A DNA stretch of 64,000 nucleotides from Cherax quadricarinatus (lineage: Eukaryota > Arthropoda > Malacostraca > Decapoda > Parastacidae). Shown here piece by piece: positions 29,323 through 42,000 of the stretch; position 1 is the stretch's first letter, and every line of letters starts with the position of its first letter. A program made the translations under genes and the position numbers. The notes beneath the pieces were generated by a model. The model did not search any database. It was not told the origin of the DNA and saw nothing but the letters and a program-made list of their open reading frames with translations. Where the stretch lies: assembly GCF_038502225.1 (NCBI RefSeq), contig NC_091369.1, forward strand, positions 8,146,581-8,210,580, read 5' to 3'.

Positions 29323-31258
29323 ATGGAGAACCCAATCCATGAACCCACTACCCCCGGGCCCCTTCTTGATACCGCACCCCATTCTGACCCTGCCTTGTTT
29401 TTAGACCACTCTTCGGACACTCCTGATGCCCCTGTACCTCTTGCTGGTGCTGTTTCCTCACCCGCTTCAGGTACCGGGGCTTCGACTGACTCCTTCGATT
29501 TGTCTGACCTCCGCTCTCCTTTGACTATGCTTCCGGCCTCTCCCTCTACGGTACGGCAATTTTCGAATCGCCAGCCCGTTTCACGACGGACCAACTCCGG
29601 TCCTACTCCTAAACGCCAACGTCAATCTCCTGATGATGTTCCTTCGTTACCTTCCCATTCTACTCGGAAAAGACCGACACGTCATGCACTCCCTCTCCAC
29701 GCTCAGTTTCGGACCACACAATGGACTAAATTCTTTACTTTAAGACCGACTTCTTCTGCCTATCTTTCTGACCATAGTATTGGCAAAGCGCTCCTGCGTC
29801 ATGTTGGTAGAGATATTTCATTTCATGCTCTCAAGAGCGGTACGCACATCGTCACTGTCCAGAATGCTACCCAAGCTCATGATCTTTCTCTCCTTTCACA
29901 TATCGATACTACTCCTATCACTATTGAAAAACATCTTTCTCTCAATTCTTGTAGTGGTACTGTCATTCTGCCCCATACCATAGTCCAACAGAATTTCCAG
30001 TCATGTGGCAATGACATTCTCGAACAGCTGAAACTCCAGGATCTCCCAATCCTCAAAGTCGACACTTATGTCCTTCCTGCCCATGGGCGGAGACGTTACC
30101 CTTGCAATGTGGCTTGATTAACTTTCGACAGCCGAGAACCCCCGTCCTCTGTTTATGTCGCGGGACATAGGTTACAAGTTCGAAAGGTGATCCCTACACT
30201 GCAACAGTGTAGAAATTGCTGCCGTTTTGGTCACCCAGCGAAATATTGCAGATCTATAGCCAAATGCCCAGTCTGTGGTGCCGACGACCATTCTAATACA
30301 TCTTGCAGTCAACCTCCATCTTGCCTTAATTGTAATGAAGCTCACCCTTCGTACTCCCGCCGTTGCCAGGTCTACTTAAATGAGCATGAAATCCGTTGCC
30401 TCAAAGAGGCAGAAGGTCTCCCTTATGCTATGGCAGTTACTCATCTCCGCCTCCAAGGAAGACTACCCCGTGTTTCTTATTCTCGTGTTTCAAAACATCC
30501 CCCCACTTCTGGGGTCCCATCTTCTGCAGCCTCCTCTGTTGTTACCCCTCCCATAGCCACTCCGGCATCTAATCCTTTTGCTGTCCTTGGCTCTGATGTC
30601 CCGACTACAACTCAGTCTGTTCTCACATCTTCGCGTCCTTCCTCACAAGCCCCAGTATCGACAAGACCTCGTACGACACCTTATATCAATCGCCCCTCTA
30701 CTTCTCAGAAGTCCAAAATATCCACATTGCTCAAACCTTCTTTACCCCTTCCTTCCCTTCTTCCACCTCCATACTTTACCTTTCCAGTCTCTGTGCCCAG
30801 TTCTTCCCCTCTCTCTGGCTCTATTACAAGTGTGGAGGTTCACCCTCCTCTTCATACTATGCCTTCCACCCCCGTCCCCTCCCAAGTTTCTCCCTCTTCT
30901 GCCACCTCCCAGGTTTCTGCCTCTTCTGTCTCCCCCCCACACTTCATCTCCAGTCCCCTACACTCTTTCGTCCCCCTCTACTTTGGTACAGTCCATTACT
31001 GTCCCAATCTTTACTCACCCTCCTCCTCCTACCTCCAATATGGTCTCCCATACATCTTTGAATTCAGAAACACTTGAAGCCATTTCAGAATATATTGCAG
31101 AGACTAAACCTTCAATGGACACTGATTCACCTCCTGTTCCTTCTCTTCCCTCTCCTCCATCTTCACAACTCCATTCTTCGCAACGCTCCGTTCCTTCGCT
31201 GCTTGAACGTCTTCCAATGCCACCACACGTTGACTTTTCTAACCCCTCTAGTCCGTAG
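29323..31258 (+). pseudogene. LINE ORF1 (gag-like, three zinc knuckles), broken
   Basis: Probable start ATG at 29323 (context AACCATGG; MENPIHEPTTPGPLLDT). A Ser/Pro/Thr-rich N-terminus is followed by knuckles CRNCCRFGHPAKYC, CPVCGADDHSNTSC and CLNCNEAHPSYSRRC (about 30210-30370), then a Pro/Ser-rich tail. The frame has one internal TGA at 30115-30117 and continues in frame after it. Near a C-run at about 30928-30936 the reading shifts to the frame that ends FSNPSSP at 31258. RNA-binding chaperone role by family. Confidence 0.8.
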
Positions 31259-31293
31259 GTGCCCTTCCCTATGGATTCCTGGTATTTTCTTCA

Positions 31294-34200
31294 TTGCCAA
31301 TCATGGCCTATTTACAGTGGAATATCCGCGGCCTCAGGGGTAATCGGGGTGAGCTTCAGATGTTGCTTTCCAGGTTTTCCCCTGTTGGTGCTTGCTTACA
31401 AGAACCAAAATTACACTCAGCTGTTTTCCAACCTATCTCAGGCTATAATTTATTGTATTCTTCGGATCCTTTCTCAGATGGGACCTTTAATGAAAGTGCC
31501 CTTCTTCTACGCAATGATATTCCGTACTGTCAACTATTTGTCCACACCTCGCTGCATTACACTGCAGCCCGTATCCACTTGAATAAGTGGTTTACAATAT
31601 GTTCTTTATATCTCTCTCCTTCTCGAGCATTTTCTATCCCAGATTTTGCCTTTCTAGTTTCATCCTTACCACCACCACTTCTGTTACTTGGTGATTTTAA
31701 TGCCCACCATTTCCTCTGGGGGGTCTCATTGTGACTCACGTGGCATCCAGTTGGAGGCTTTTCTCGCCTCTCACCCCCTCCATGTTTTAAATACGGGTAC
31801 TCCCACCCATTTTGATCCTCGTACTCATACTCTATCTTGCATCGATCTATCAGTCTGCTCTTCCTCCACTGCACTAGACTTCACCTGGTCTGTTCTACCG
31901 GACTTACATGACAGCAATCATTTTCCAATCATTCTTACTTCTTCATATTCTCCACCTTTCCGTAGCCCTTGCTGGCAATTTGATCGGGCAAATTGGGACC
32001 TTTACTCGCAACTCACTGCTTTTAGTGAGGTTCCTTCTTCATCCTCCATTGATGAGCTCCTACACCTCTTCTCAACGTCAGTTTATACCGCAGCTTCTCA
32101 TTCTATACCCCAAACCTCAGGCAGGCATTCTCAGAAGTGCGTGCCTTGGTGGTCTCCTGCTTGTGCTCATGCAGTACATTTGAAATGTGCTGCATGGGGC
32201 AGGTACTGATACAATAGAACCAATGAGAGACTTCTTGATTTTAAGCAGAAGCGTGCGATCGCTCGCCGTGTCATCCGTGATGCTAAACGCACTTGCTGGC
32301 GAGACTATGTTTCCACCATCACCTCTGCTTCCTCTATGAGTGCAGTCTGGAAAAAAGTGAGGAAATTGAGTGGTAAATACTCTCCTGACCCGGCTCCTGT
32401 TCTACGGGTCGCCGGTATTGATGTAGCAAACCCTCTTGACGTTGCCATTGAAATTGGCACTCATCTGGTCCGTATTTCCCGGGGGCTCCATCTATGCCCC
32501 TCGTTTCTTTCCTCAAAGTCTGCCAGAGAGTTAGTACCCTTGGACTTTTCTTCTCTCAGAGAAGAACAGTATAATGTGCCTTTTACACTTCAGGAACTGG
32601 AGGCAACACTCTCAGCTTGCCGATCATCGGCAGCTGGGCCTGACGACATTCATATTCGTATGTTACAACATTTACATCAGTCAGCCCTTGTAGTCCTCTT
32701 ACACCTCTTCAATCTTATTTGGGCACAAGGAGTTCTTCCCTAGCTGTGGAAATCTGCCATTGTTCTCCCTTTCCGCAAGCCGGGTACTTCAGGACATGAT
32801 GCCTCCCACTATCGTCCCATCGCTCTTACTAGTGCAGTTTGCAAAGTGATGGAACGTCTGGTAAATCGACGTTTAATGTGGTATTTAGAGACACACAACA
32901 GTCTCTCCGCTAGTCAATATGGCTTTCGTAAGGGCCGTTCTACCATAGACCCCTTACTACGCTTGGATACGTATGTTCGTAATGCCTTTGCGAATAATCA
33001 CTCAGTTATTGCCATATTTTTTGACCTTGAGAAGGCATATGACACAACTTGGAGGTATAATATTTTGGCCCAAGCCCACTCCTTAGGCCTCCGAGGCAAT
33101 CTACCATCCTTCCTTAAGAACTTTTTAACTGACAGACACTTCCGTGTTCGAGTCAATAATGTGCTTTCCCCGGACTTCGTCCAAGCTGAAGGTGTCCCTC
33201 AGGGATGTGTTCTGAGCACAACACTTTTTCTCCTTGCTATAAATGATTTGGCCTCTGTTCTTCCACCCAATATTTGGTCATCACTCTATGTTGATGACTT
33301 TGCTATTGCTTGTGCAGGCGCTGACTGTCATCTCATTGCAGTTTCTCTCCAGCATGCGGTCGACTGTGTTTCCACTTGGGCCACCACGCATGGGTTTAAA
33401 TTTTCCAGTACCAAAACTCACCAAATTACTTTCACTAGACGCTCTGTCATCTCCAATCATCCTTTGTATCTCTATGGCTCCCGTATCCCCGAACGTGATA
33501 CAGTCAGGTTTCTAGGCCTTCTCTTTGACCGTAGGTTATCCTGGAAACCTCACATTACCTCTCTGAAGGGAACTTGTCACAGCCGGCTAAACCTTCTTAA
33601 AACCCTTGCTCATCTTTCCTGGGGAGCTGATCGTTGAACTCTGGTTCGCCTACATTCAGCCCTCGTTTTATCGAAACTCGATTATGGTGACCAGATTTAT
33701 TCAGCGGCCTCTCCTGCTACTCTCTCTAGCCCTAACCCCATCCATCACCAAGGATTACGTTTATGCCTTGGTGCTTTTCGCTCTTCCCCTGTTGAGAGCC
33801 TCTATGCAGAAGCGAATGTTCCATCCTTGTCTGATCGCCGTGATGCCCATTACCTTTGCTACTATGTACACTCTCACGATCTCCACAATCCTTCCATTTA
33901 TAGAATGGTCACTGATATTAGTAGACATTCTTTATTTGTTCGCCGCCCCTGTTTGCTCCGTCCCTTTTCTCTTCGCCTACATTCGCTCGTCTTCCCTTCA
34001 GTTACCACCTTTATATGTTCATGTAGCATCTCACTTTTCCCTACCCCCCTGGGAAGTTCCAGCTGTTCGGGTCTGTTCTTTCTCACTCCCTTGCTCAAAA
34101 GCCCAACTGCCTACGGTGGCTTCCCGCTCTTTTTCTTGATCACTTCCACACTCATTCTCATGCCATCGCTGTGTACACAGATGGCTCTAAGTCTTCAGAC

Positions 34201-34990
34201 GGCGTCGGATTCGCAGCAGTGTTTCCGGACAGCGTCATGCGGGGGCATTTACTATCTTCGGCTAGCATTTTTGCTGCTGAATTGTATGCCATTCTTGCAG
34301 CACTTATTCGTATCGCATCTATGCCTGTGTCATCATTTGTGGTAGTCTCAGACTCCCTTAGTGCTCTACAGGCTATACGAAAATTTGATACATCTCACCC
34401 CCTAGTTCTCCGTATCCAACTTTGGCTACGCCGTATCTCTACCAAGCATAAAGATATTGTTTTTTGTTGGGTCCCTGGTCATGTCGACGTACAGGGCAAT
34501 GAACAGGCAGACACTGCTGCGCAGTCAGCAGTACATGACCTACCAATTTCCTATAGAGGTGTTCCATTTCTGGACTATTTTGCTGCAATAGCTACCCACC
34601 TTCACACCCGTTGGCAACAACATTGGTCAACTCTACTTGGTAACAAACTTCATTCTATTAAACTGAACATAGGTTACTGGCTGTCTTCTTGTCATCAGTG
34701 CCGAGGTTGGGAGACCACTCTCTCTCGCCTTCGCATTGGCCACACTCGTCTTACTCATGAGTATCTCATGGAGAGGCACCCTGTTCCTCTCTGTGAGCAG
34801 TGTCAAGTTCCAGTATCGATTAGCCACATTCTGTTAGACTGCCTGCCCTCTTGATCAACGAGCACGCAGAATTTACCTCCAACGTCGTCTTCGTTCTACT
34901 ACTCTCTCTTTACCTTCCCTTCTTGCTGATGGACCCTCCTTTAATCCTGACTCTCTCATTGACTTCTTGATAACGACTGATTTACTCCAC
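31294..34990 (+). pseudogene. LINE ORF2 (endonuclease, reverse transcriptase, RNase H), broken
   Basis: Endonuclease starts MAYLQWNIRGLRGNRGEL and contains LLLGDFNAHH, then SNHFPI. Frameshift at a G-run near 31721-31726; in-frame stops at 32207, 32741 and 33635. Reverse transcriptase blocks: HYRPIALTSAVCKVMERL, FFDLEKAYDTTW, GVPQGCVLSTTLF and SLYVDDFAI (YVDD instead of the common FADD). Another frameshift around 33980-34150 precedes RNase H (34171-34854) with AVYTDGSKSSDGVG, AAELYAILAAL, VVSDSLSALQ and GNEQADTAAQS. A C-terminal CEQCQVPVSISHILLDC motif follows. Confidence 0.85.
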
Positions 34991-35204
34991 AAACTCTGAT
35001 GGTGATACCTTACGCACTCCCCTCAGCCCTTTCTAGCTCAGTCTCTTGCTGCCCTTTACCCTTTCACCATCCACTGCCCCGCTGTTCTCCGTAACCTATT
35101 ACTCATCCATCTCCCTTTTGCCACCTGATGCCCTCGCTTCCTTCCTGCCCTGCAGCGCTGTATAGCCCTTGTGGCTTAGCGCTTCTTTTTTATTATAATA
35201 AAAT

Positions 35205-35456
35205 ATAAATTTTGAAAAATATGCGGGATGTCAAGCAGCTAGAAAAATTTGAAAACGAGAGTAATACATTGTTTTTGCATTGAAACTTTCACTTGTTATT
35301 TTCTGAACTTTTATTAGCTCACCTATGACAAAATGACACACTGAGTTTAATGTATGGTGCAGGAATACCAAAAATAAAACTAGAGGATTAACTGAGAAAC
35401 TTTTAATTAAAAAAATTTAGTAGTAATTCAGTACATGGAGTCTAAAAGAAATTTAA
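35205..35456 (+). other. Between VARS and RPF2, nothing recognised
   Basis: AT-rich spacer between the LINE and a small MITE. No VARS terminal exon was recognised. Confidence 0.4.
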
Positions 35457-35665
35457 CCCTTAAACGGTCCAAACAAATCGACGTTCAAATTCGTAGTGCT
35501 ACAAAAGTAGATCTACTTTTTTTAACATTTTCAAATGTAACAAAAAAAAATGTAGATAAAAAGTTTTTTTTACACGTTTTCAAATGTAAAACAAAAAAGA
35601 TTACATTTTTTTACATACTTTCAGATGTTGAAAAAACGTATATATACGTTTGGACCATTTAAGGG
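35457..35665. mobile_element. Short piggyBac-type MITE (TTAA-flanked)
   Basis: TTAA at 35453-35456 and 35666-35669; ends CCCTTAAACGGTCCAAAC and GTTTGGACCATTTAAGGG form an inverted repeat. The 209-bp interior has repeated TTTTCAAATGTAA-like blocks. A different family from the 1-kb MITEs. Confidence 0.8.
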
Positions 35666-35808
35666 TTAAAGACATTCTTTTTCAATATGATTTCTTTGTA
35701 CTTCATTACAATAATGCTTAAAGAAATAAACAAAACATGTGTAAATAAAGCATCTTATGGACAAGTTATGTTTTAAGAAATGCACATTATAATTTCACTC
35801 CAGATGAG

Positions 35809-36006
35809 TTACTGGTCAACATCCACTGGGCCAGATGCAGAAGCTTCTTGGTTTGAAGATTCTGAATTTTCCTTTTTATCATTGGTTTCTTTCTTGAGTC
35901 CCTTCATTTTCCGTGTTTGTAGTTTACCTAGGTCCTGCTTGGTCATGTGCACTCGGCCAAGTTTCGTACCAAATACATCTCTGTTTATGTTCTTCACCTT
36001 CTTAGG
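35809..36006 (-). CDS. RPF2: RPF2 exon 6 (C-terminal tail and stop)
   Basis: Acceptor TTTTCCAG on the minus strand, stop TAA at 35811-35809. Encodes PKKVKNINRDVFGTKLGRVH and then MTKQDLGKLQTRKMKGLKK, matching the conserved RPF2 C-terminal block (FGTxxGRxHMxKQDLxKLQTRKMKGLKK), followed by an acidic Glu/Ser tail. Confidence 0.96.
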   Translation of the reverse strand, partial: PKKVKNINRDVFGTKLGRVHMTKQDLGKLQTRKMKGLKKETNDKKENSESSNQEASASGPVDVDQ

Positions 36007-39000
36007 CTGGAAAAAAAAAAATATTATTAGAAAACTAAATTTATATCCCATATGACTTATTTTCTAAACCCTTTTGTAATTTATCATTACTCGCTATTAC
36101 TGGATCCTTTCACTTTTAACATCTCACTTTCAAAAAAAAGTATGCTTCTTAAGATAAAGAATTTGGGAGAAAAACATTCAAATTTGACAAAAAAAGAAAA
36201 AAAAAATTTGAGTGTCTATACATGATTTATAAACTACAGGAGATTTGACTCAACCCTTGCAACCAGTTAACACATCGTATGTTTAACACATTTTCATCGT
36301 AAAGTGGTAGCAAAATTTGAACATACAGTGGAACCTCAAATATCGAACTGCTCCCAACTCAACCAATTATGTAAGTGTATTTTTGTAAGTGCTTTTATAA
36401 GTGTATTTTTGAGGGTCTGAAATGAACTAATCTCATTTACATTATTCCTGATGGGGATAAATTCGTTCGGTAACGGCACTCGAACAGCAGTCTGGAATGA
36501 AGAAAGTTCAATATTTGAGGTTCCACTGTACTTCTATTTAGTGAACACACTGTATTAATCAGTTTACATGGCTGAGTATATGTAGGGAAAAATGTGGCAC
36601 AAGTTGTGTTACTTATCTTGTTGTGAATGTATGGGGCTAGTCCCTCGCCTCATTCATGCATATCCAATACTATACCTTAACCCCCATGCCTCCACCATAC
36701 CACTTGCTTCTACCCATTACCTGCCATATCTGGTAACCCCCACACAATCCCCCACAGCCACACCCCTATGCCTACATCACTGCCCCTGGGTCACATTCCC
36801 CCACTACCTCAAGACCACATCCTCTCCAGTCCCCACGTAACTTCTCCATGATTTCATGCCCACACCTTGCTCAACCTTTCACCTGAACATGCTATCCAAA
36901 CACCTATCATTTAGTCACCCATCCACACCACTGACACAATCACACTTTAACCCACTTCACTTCTCCACAGCTTCAAGCCCACACAGCCCCACTCCCATAC
37001 CTTACCCATGCTTTCACTGCCCACATGCCATCCACATGCCTAGTCATGTAGCCATCCACCACCCTCATTACTGCCCACACCACCAACTCCACACTGGCGC
37101 CCACACCTAGCGACTGACACAACCATACCACTTCCCCACATAATCAGGTCCATATCCCCTCTACCCACACCTTTCATTTACCACTCCTCACAGATTCTGC
37201 CCACACCTTACCCATGTTTTCATGCCCCACACACCTAGTCAATAAATACTGCCCACACCACCAACCATACACTCACCCACACTGTCACCACACTGCCTCC
37301 TTGCTTCCAGCCTTCGCCCCTTCACCGCCCAGCATCTTGCAACACGAGCCTCCAGCTCCTGTCCCCACCCCTACACAGCTTGGTTTCCACCTCCCATATC
37401 AGCAGTCCCCCAATCCCTCATCCCCATTATAACCCCCTCCCATGTACACCGCAGCCATTATCCTAACTACCATATTAACGACAGTCAACCATAGTGTATA
37501 ATCAGGTTGAGAAAAGGGAGTATGGAGTCTGCTCGTGAAAATAAGTTTTCAACTAAAATTAGGTGGTGTAGCTCCTTGCTGTCCATTTTGGTAACCAACT
37601 TGTTTTTATTGGGGAAGGGAAAGAATTTTTGTGTACGCATACTAGAGCAACAACACATTAGAGGAGATGAACCAAACTATGGCAATACATTATTTCTGCA
37701 CTGAAACTTTCATCCATTTGTATTTTCTAAATTTACGTTTATCAGCCCACTTTTCACAAAGAAATGTTGATGTGTGGTAATACCAGACAAAACGAGTGGC
37801 TTAACTGAGGCACTTTTAATTTAATTAACCCTTTGACTGTCGCAAGCCCCTTTCTCAAACTGTCATTCTATGTCGCAAAATTTTTGGAAAAAAAAAAAAA
37901 TATTTTTCTTATGAAATGATAGAGAATCTTTTCCTGATGGTAATGACACCAAAAGTATGAAATTTAGCACGGAATTACGCTCCCGCAAAGTTAGCGGTCT
38001 CGGCGACATATACGCATCGGCGATTTCGCCGACTTTGAGCCCTGTTTTTGGCCAATTCCAGTTTAGTGCTTCTTTTTTATTATAATAATAATTTGGCCAA
38101 TTCCTTTGTTCCAGTTGACCAAACTCATAGCTACCTCTTTAGAACTCCATTTTTTTCTATCAGTTGAGTACAAGAAACTGCCCATTTACCAATTTGAACT
38201 ACCCAATAAAGTGGTCAGAAATTGGCAATTTGGCCAATTTCATGCAAATTAAAAAAGATGCCAATTTCAAAATAGGGTCCAGAATAAACAATGTAGACAT
38301 TTTTGGCACTAAAATAACATATCCTCTGTTCATCAGTCACGTCTCTAGACCCCTCTTATATTACTATTGCTTTCTATTTTGATTTTTTATTCATACAAAA
38401 AATACAAAATTTACTGTTATGCAGACTAATGCATTATTATAAAAATGGTATAAATAATATCAGTGCACTAAAGAAAGAATATTAGACTCCCCAGCTGATG
38501 TGTATTGGACGTGTGGTGATTTGCTTACTCCTGAACATTGGTAAAAATTTAACATTTCCGCTACTTTGAGCTCAATTTCAAGGTCGTTTTCATCATGAAA
38601 CTAATCAAAATTATCTCTATTTCTGTAATATGTTTTCCATTTTATCAAGTGAGACCATGAAAATGAGAATACAACAATAAATACTATATGAAAATACACC
38701 TCAAAGTCGGTGTTCTAATCCAGAAAACGGTCAGTTTTTATTCTCATTATGCACTGCGTGCTGCAGGATTTTTTTTTATGTGGTGCACACTGACCACACA
38801 GACCCATTCTCTCATATGTGGGCCTACCAGCTTTCTCCTGCTTGATTTGAAGCCGCTAGAATTTACGCGTATTAATACGTCCGAAACAGTGGCACGTAAG
38901 ACATATATATACGACCAAAACAGTCAAAGGGTTAAATATCATCAAGCATATAGGTATTCTTCAGTAATTGGGAATGTGCAACTTCAGCACTAAGCCTGTA

Positions 39001-42000
39001 GGGATCATAGCACCTAGGAAATGGGAGGCAATCAAGCTGTATTCAAGGGAAGGGCCATCTCCATCTTTAAGAAAGCACCTTTCTTAAAGTGTCTATGCCT
39101 CAAAATAAATTACGTATTTGGCTGCAGCATTTATGATAGTAAATTTCAGCCTGAATCTGATTACTACTACATGTGGTTTCAAGATGGATGCATTTGATAA
39201 ATACAACATTTAATTTGATTGCAAAACCATTATTCTGAATAGACAAACATAAAGATATGTATTTTGAGTTCTGGAGGTGGGAAAGTACAATGCCTGCACT
39301 CTTAAAGGAGGGGTTTGAGATATTTGCTGTTTAGCGGGACATCAAAACTGTCATATCTGCATCCCTCTGGCAAGACAGTGATAGTGTAAATGATGGTGAA
39401 AAGATTTCTTTTTCGGGTCACCTTGCCTCGGTGGGTGATGGCCGGCATGTTAAAAAGAAAATTTAGCTTAACTTAGTAACTCTCCTTTTCAGTGTGCAAT
39501 GGAAAAACACCAATTTTACATCCAAATTAAATAAAAGCAATTCCACATTTTTAATAAACTATCACTTATAAGATAATCAGTTACCTTAAGCTGTTTAGGC
39601 TGTCTACAAGCTCTCTTCATCAAGTCTTCTGAAGCAAATTTGTTTCTTCGAAGGCTAAGGGTCAATGAAGGCCCTATTTCTTCCAGTTCTACACGAGGAA
39701 TTCTTGTACCAGACTTCTTAAGTAGTATTCTTCAAAGTGAAAAAATTATTATAGTAAATGGCACTGTTTGACTCACGGATTTAATGCTTTTTTAATAATA
39801 TAATAATTATCTTGTTACTCCCTTCTCCTGCATGAATTACTAAATTTAAAAAGAAAAACTTTTTCTTTGTAGGTCACCCTGCCTCAGTGGGATATGGCCG
39901 GTGCTGTGAAAAAACTTGTAAAAAATGTAGTGCGGATTCTTACATAACATAGGTTTACAATCTACAGGAAACATGCTCAGTATTTCTTTTCATATAAAAA
40001 ATTTAAAGAATTTACTAGTAATATGAGAAAATATCAATAAAATTATAGTGTAGAAGAGGTCAAATAATGATCAATTGTGTGAATTATTATTATGACCCCA
40101 AAGGGGTCATTCAGAGCCTGGGGAATGTAATGTAATTAGGTCTGATCCAAGGAATGGGAGGGTAGCCCCAATTTCTTGGATCAAAGGCTCTTCACTGACA
40201 TCAAGGCAACCCTCTTTAAGGAACCAAATATGGAGACCCTACAAATGTTAATGATTAAGCAATGAATCACTTTCTCTGGTTAATAAACTACAGATCCTTC
40301 TGAGACAGGATATACAAATTCCAGTTAAAGTTTTACTCAGATTTTTAACCCAGAGGGTTAGCCACCCAGGATAAATCAATAAAGTACCTGCATCACTAGG
40401 GACTGTCGGTTTTATTTCCATTAAGATCCTTTAATCTTCCCCACAGTTCGACCCATAACAGCCAACTAACACCCAAATACCTACTTGCTGCTAGGTGAGA
40501 GGGCCAGCAGGTGCAATGAAACATGCTCAATGTTTCACTAATGCCAGGAGTGATCCCTTTTCCTTCAGTGTATGAGCTGAGGATGTTATTAACCCTTTCA
40601 GGGTTTCAGCCGTACTAGTACGGCTTACGCACCAAGGTCCATGACGTACTAGTGCTCATAAATTCTAGCGCCTTCAAATCTAGTGAGAGATAGCTGGTTG
40701 GCCTACATATGAAAGAATGGGTCTATGTGGTCAGTGTGCGCAGTATAAAAAAAATCCTGCTGCACACAGTGCATAATGAGAAAAAAACTTTGACCGTGTT
40801 TTTTAATTAAAACAGCGACTTTGCACTATATTTTCGCATGGTATTTATTGTTGTATTCTAGTTTTCCTGGTCTCATTGTATAGAATGGAAGACATATTAC
40901 AGAAATTGAGATGATTTTGACTGGTTTTACAATGAAAAGTACCTTGAAATTGAGCTCAAAGTAGCAGAAAAGTTCAATTTTTACCAAAGTTCAAAAGTAA
41001 ACAAATCATGCTAAGCATCCAATACACATCAACTGGTGAGTCTAATATTCTTTTACAAGTGCGCCGATATTATTTATACCATTTCTACACTAATGCAGTA
41101 GTCTGCATAACAGTAAATCTTCTATTTTTTTTTTGTCGTATGAGGCGACTAAAATGCCGGGAGCAATGGGCTAGTAACCCCTTCTCCTGTAGACACTTAC
41201 TAAAAAAGAGAAGAAGAAAAACTTTATAAAACTGGGATGCTTAAATGTGCGTGGATGTAGTGCGGATGACAAGAAACAGATGACTGCTGATGTTATGAAT
41301 GAAAAGACGTTGGATGTCCTGGCCCTAAGCGAAACAAAGCTGAAGGGGGTAGGAGAGTTTCAGTGGGGGGGAAATAAATGGGATTAAATCTGGAGTATCT
41401 GAGAGAGTTAGAGCAAAGGAAGGGGTAGCAGTAATGTTAAATGATCAGTTATGGAAGGAGAAAAGAGAATATGAATGTGTAAATTCAAGAATTATGTGGA
41501 TTAAAGTAAAGGTTGGATGCGAGAAGTGGGCCATAATAAGCGTGTATGCACCTGGAGAAGAGAGGAATGCAGAGGAGAGAGAGAGATTTTGGGAGATGTT
41601 AAGTGAATGTATAGGAGCCTTTGAACCAAGTGAGAGAGTAATTGGGGTAGGGGACCTGAATGCTAAAGTAGGAGAAACTTTTAGAGAGGGTGTGGTAGGT
41701 AAGTTTGGGGTGCCAGGTGTAAATGATAATGGGAGCCCTTTGATTGAACTTTGTATAGAAAGGGGTTTAGTTATAGGTAATACATATTTTAAGAAAAAGA
41801 GGATAAATAAGTATACAAGATATGATGTAGGGCAAAATGACAGTAGTTTGTTGGATTATGTATTGGTAGATAAAAGACTGTTGAGTAGACTTCAGGATGT
41901 ACATGTTTATAGAGGGGCCACAGATATATCAGATCACTTTCTAGTTGTAGCTACACTGAGAGTAAAAGGTAGATGGGATACAAGGAGAATAGAAGCATCA

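Larger units (their letters stand above)
28600..35204 (+). mobile_element. I/R1-like LINE with two ORFs and RNase H, decayed
   Basis: An approximately full-length, 6.6-kb non-LTR element. Order: 5' UTR (28600-29322); ORF1 with CCHC knuckles; ORF2 with APE endonuclease, reverse transcriptase and RNase H; 3' UTR ending in GGCTTAGCGCTTCTTTTTTA and a TTATAATAA tail. RNase H places it near the I/R1/Jockey-type groups rather than RTE. Stops and frameshifts in both ORFs show it is dead. No target duplication was found; its 5' junction is in a rearranged RTE-like fragment. Confidence 0.85.

Noticed and set aside
35435..35662. 75-codon + strand frame
   Set aside because: Lies entirely in a 209-bp TTAA-flanked MITE.
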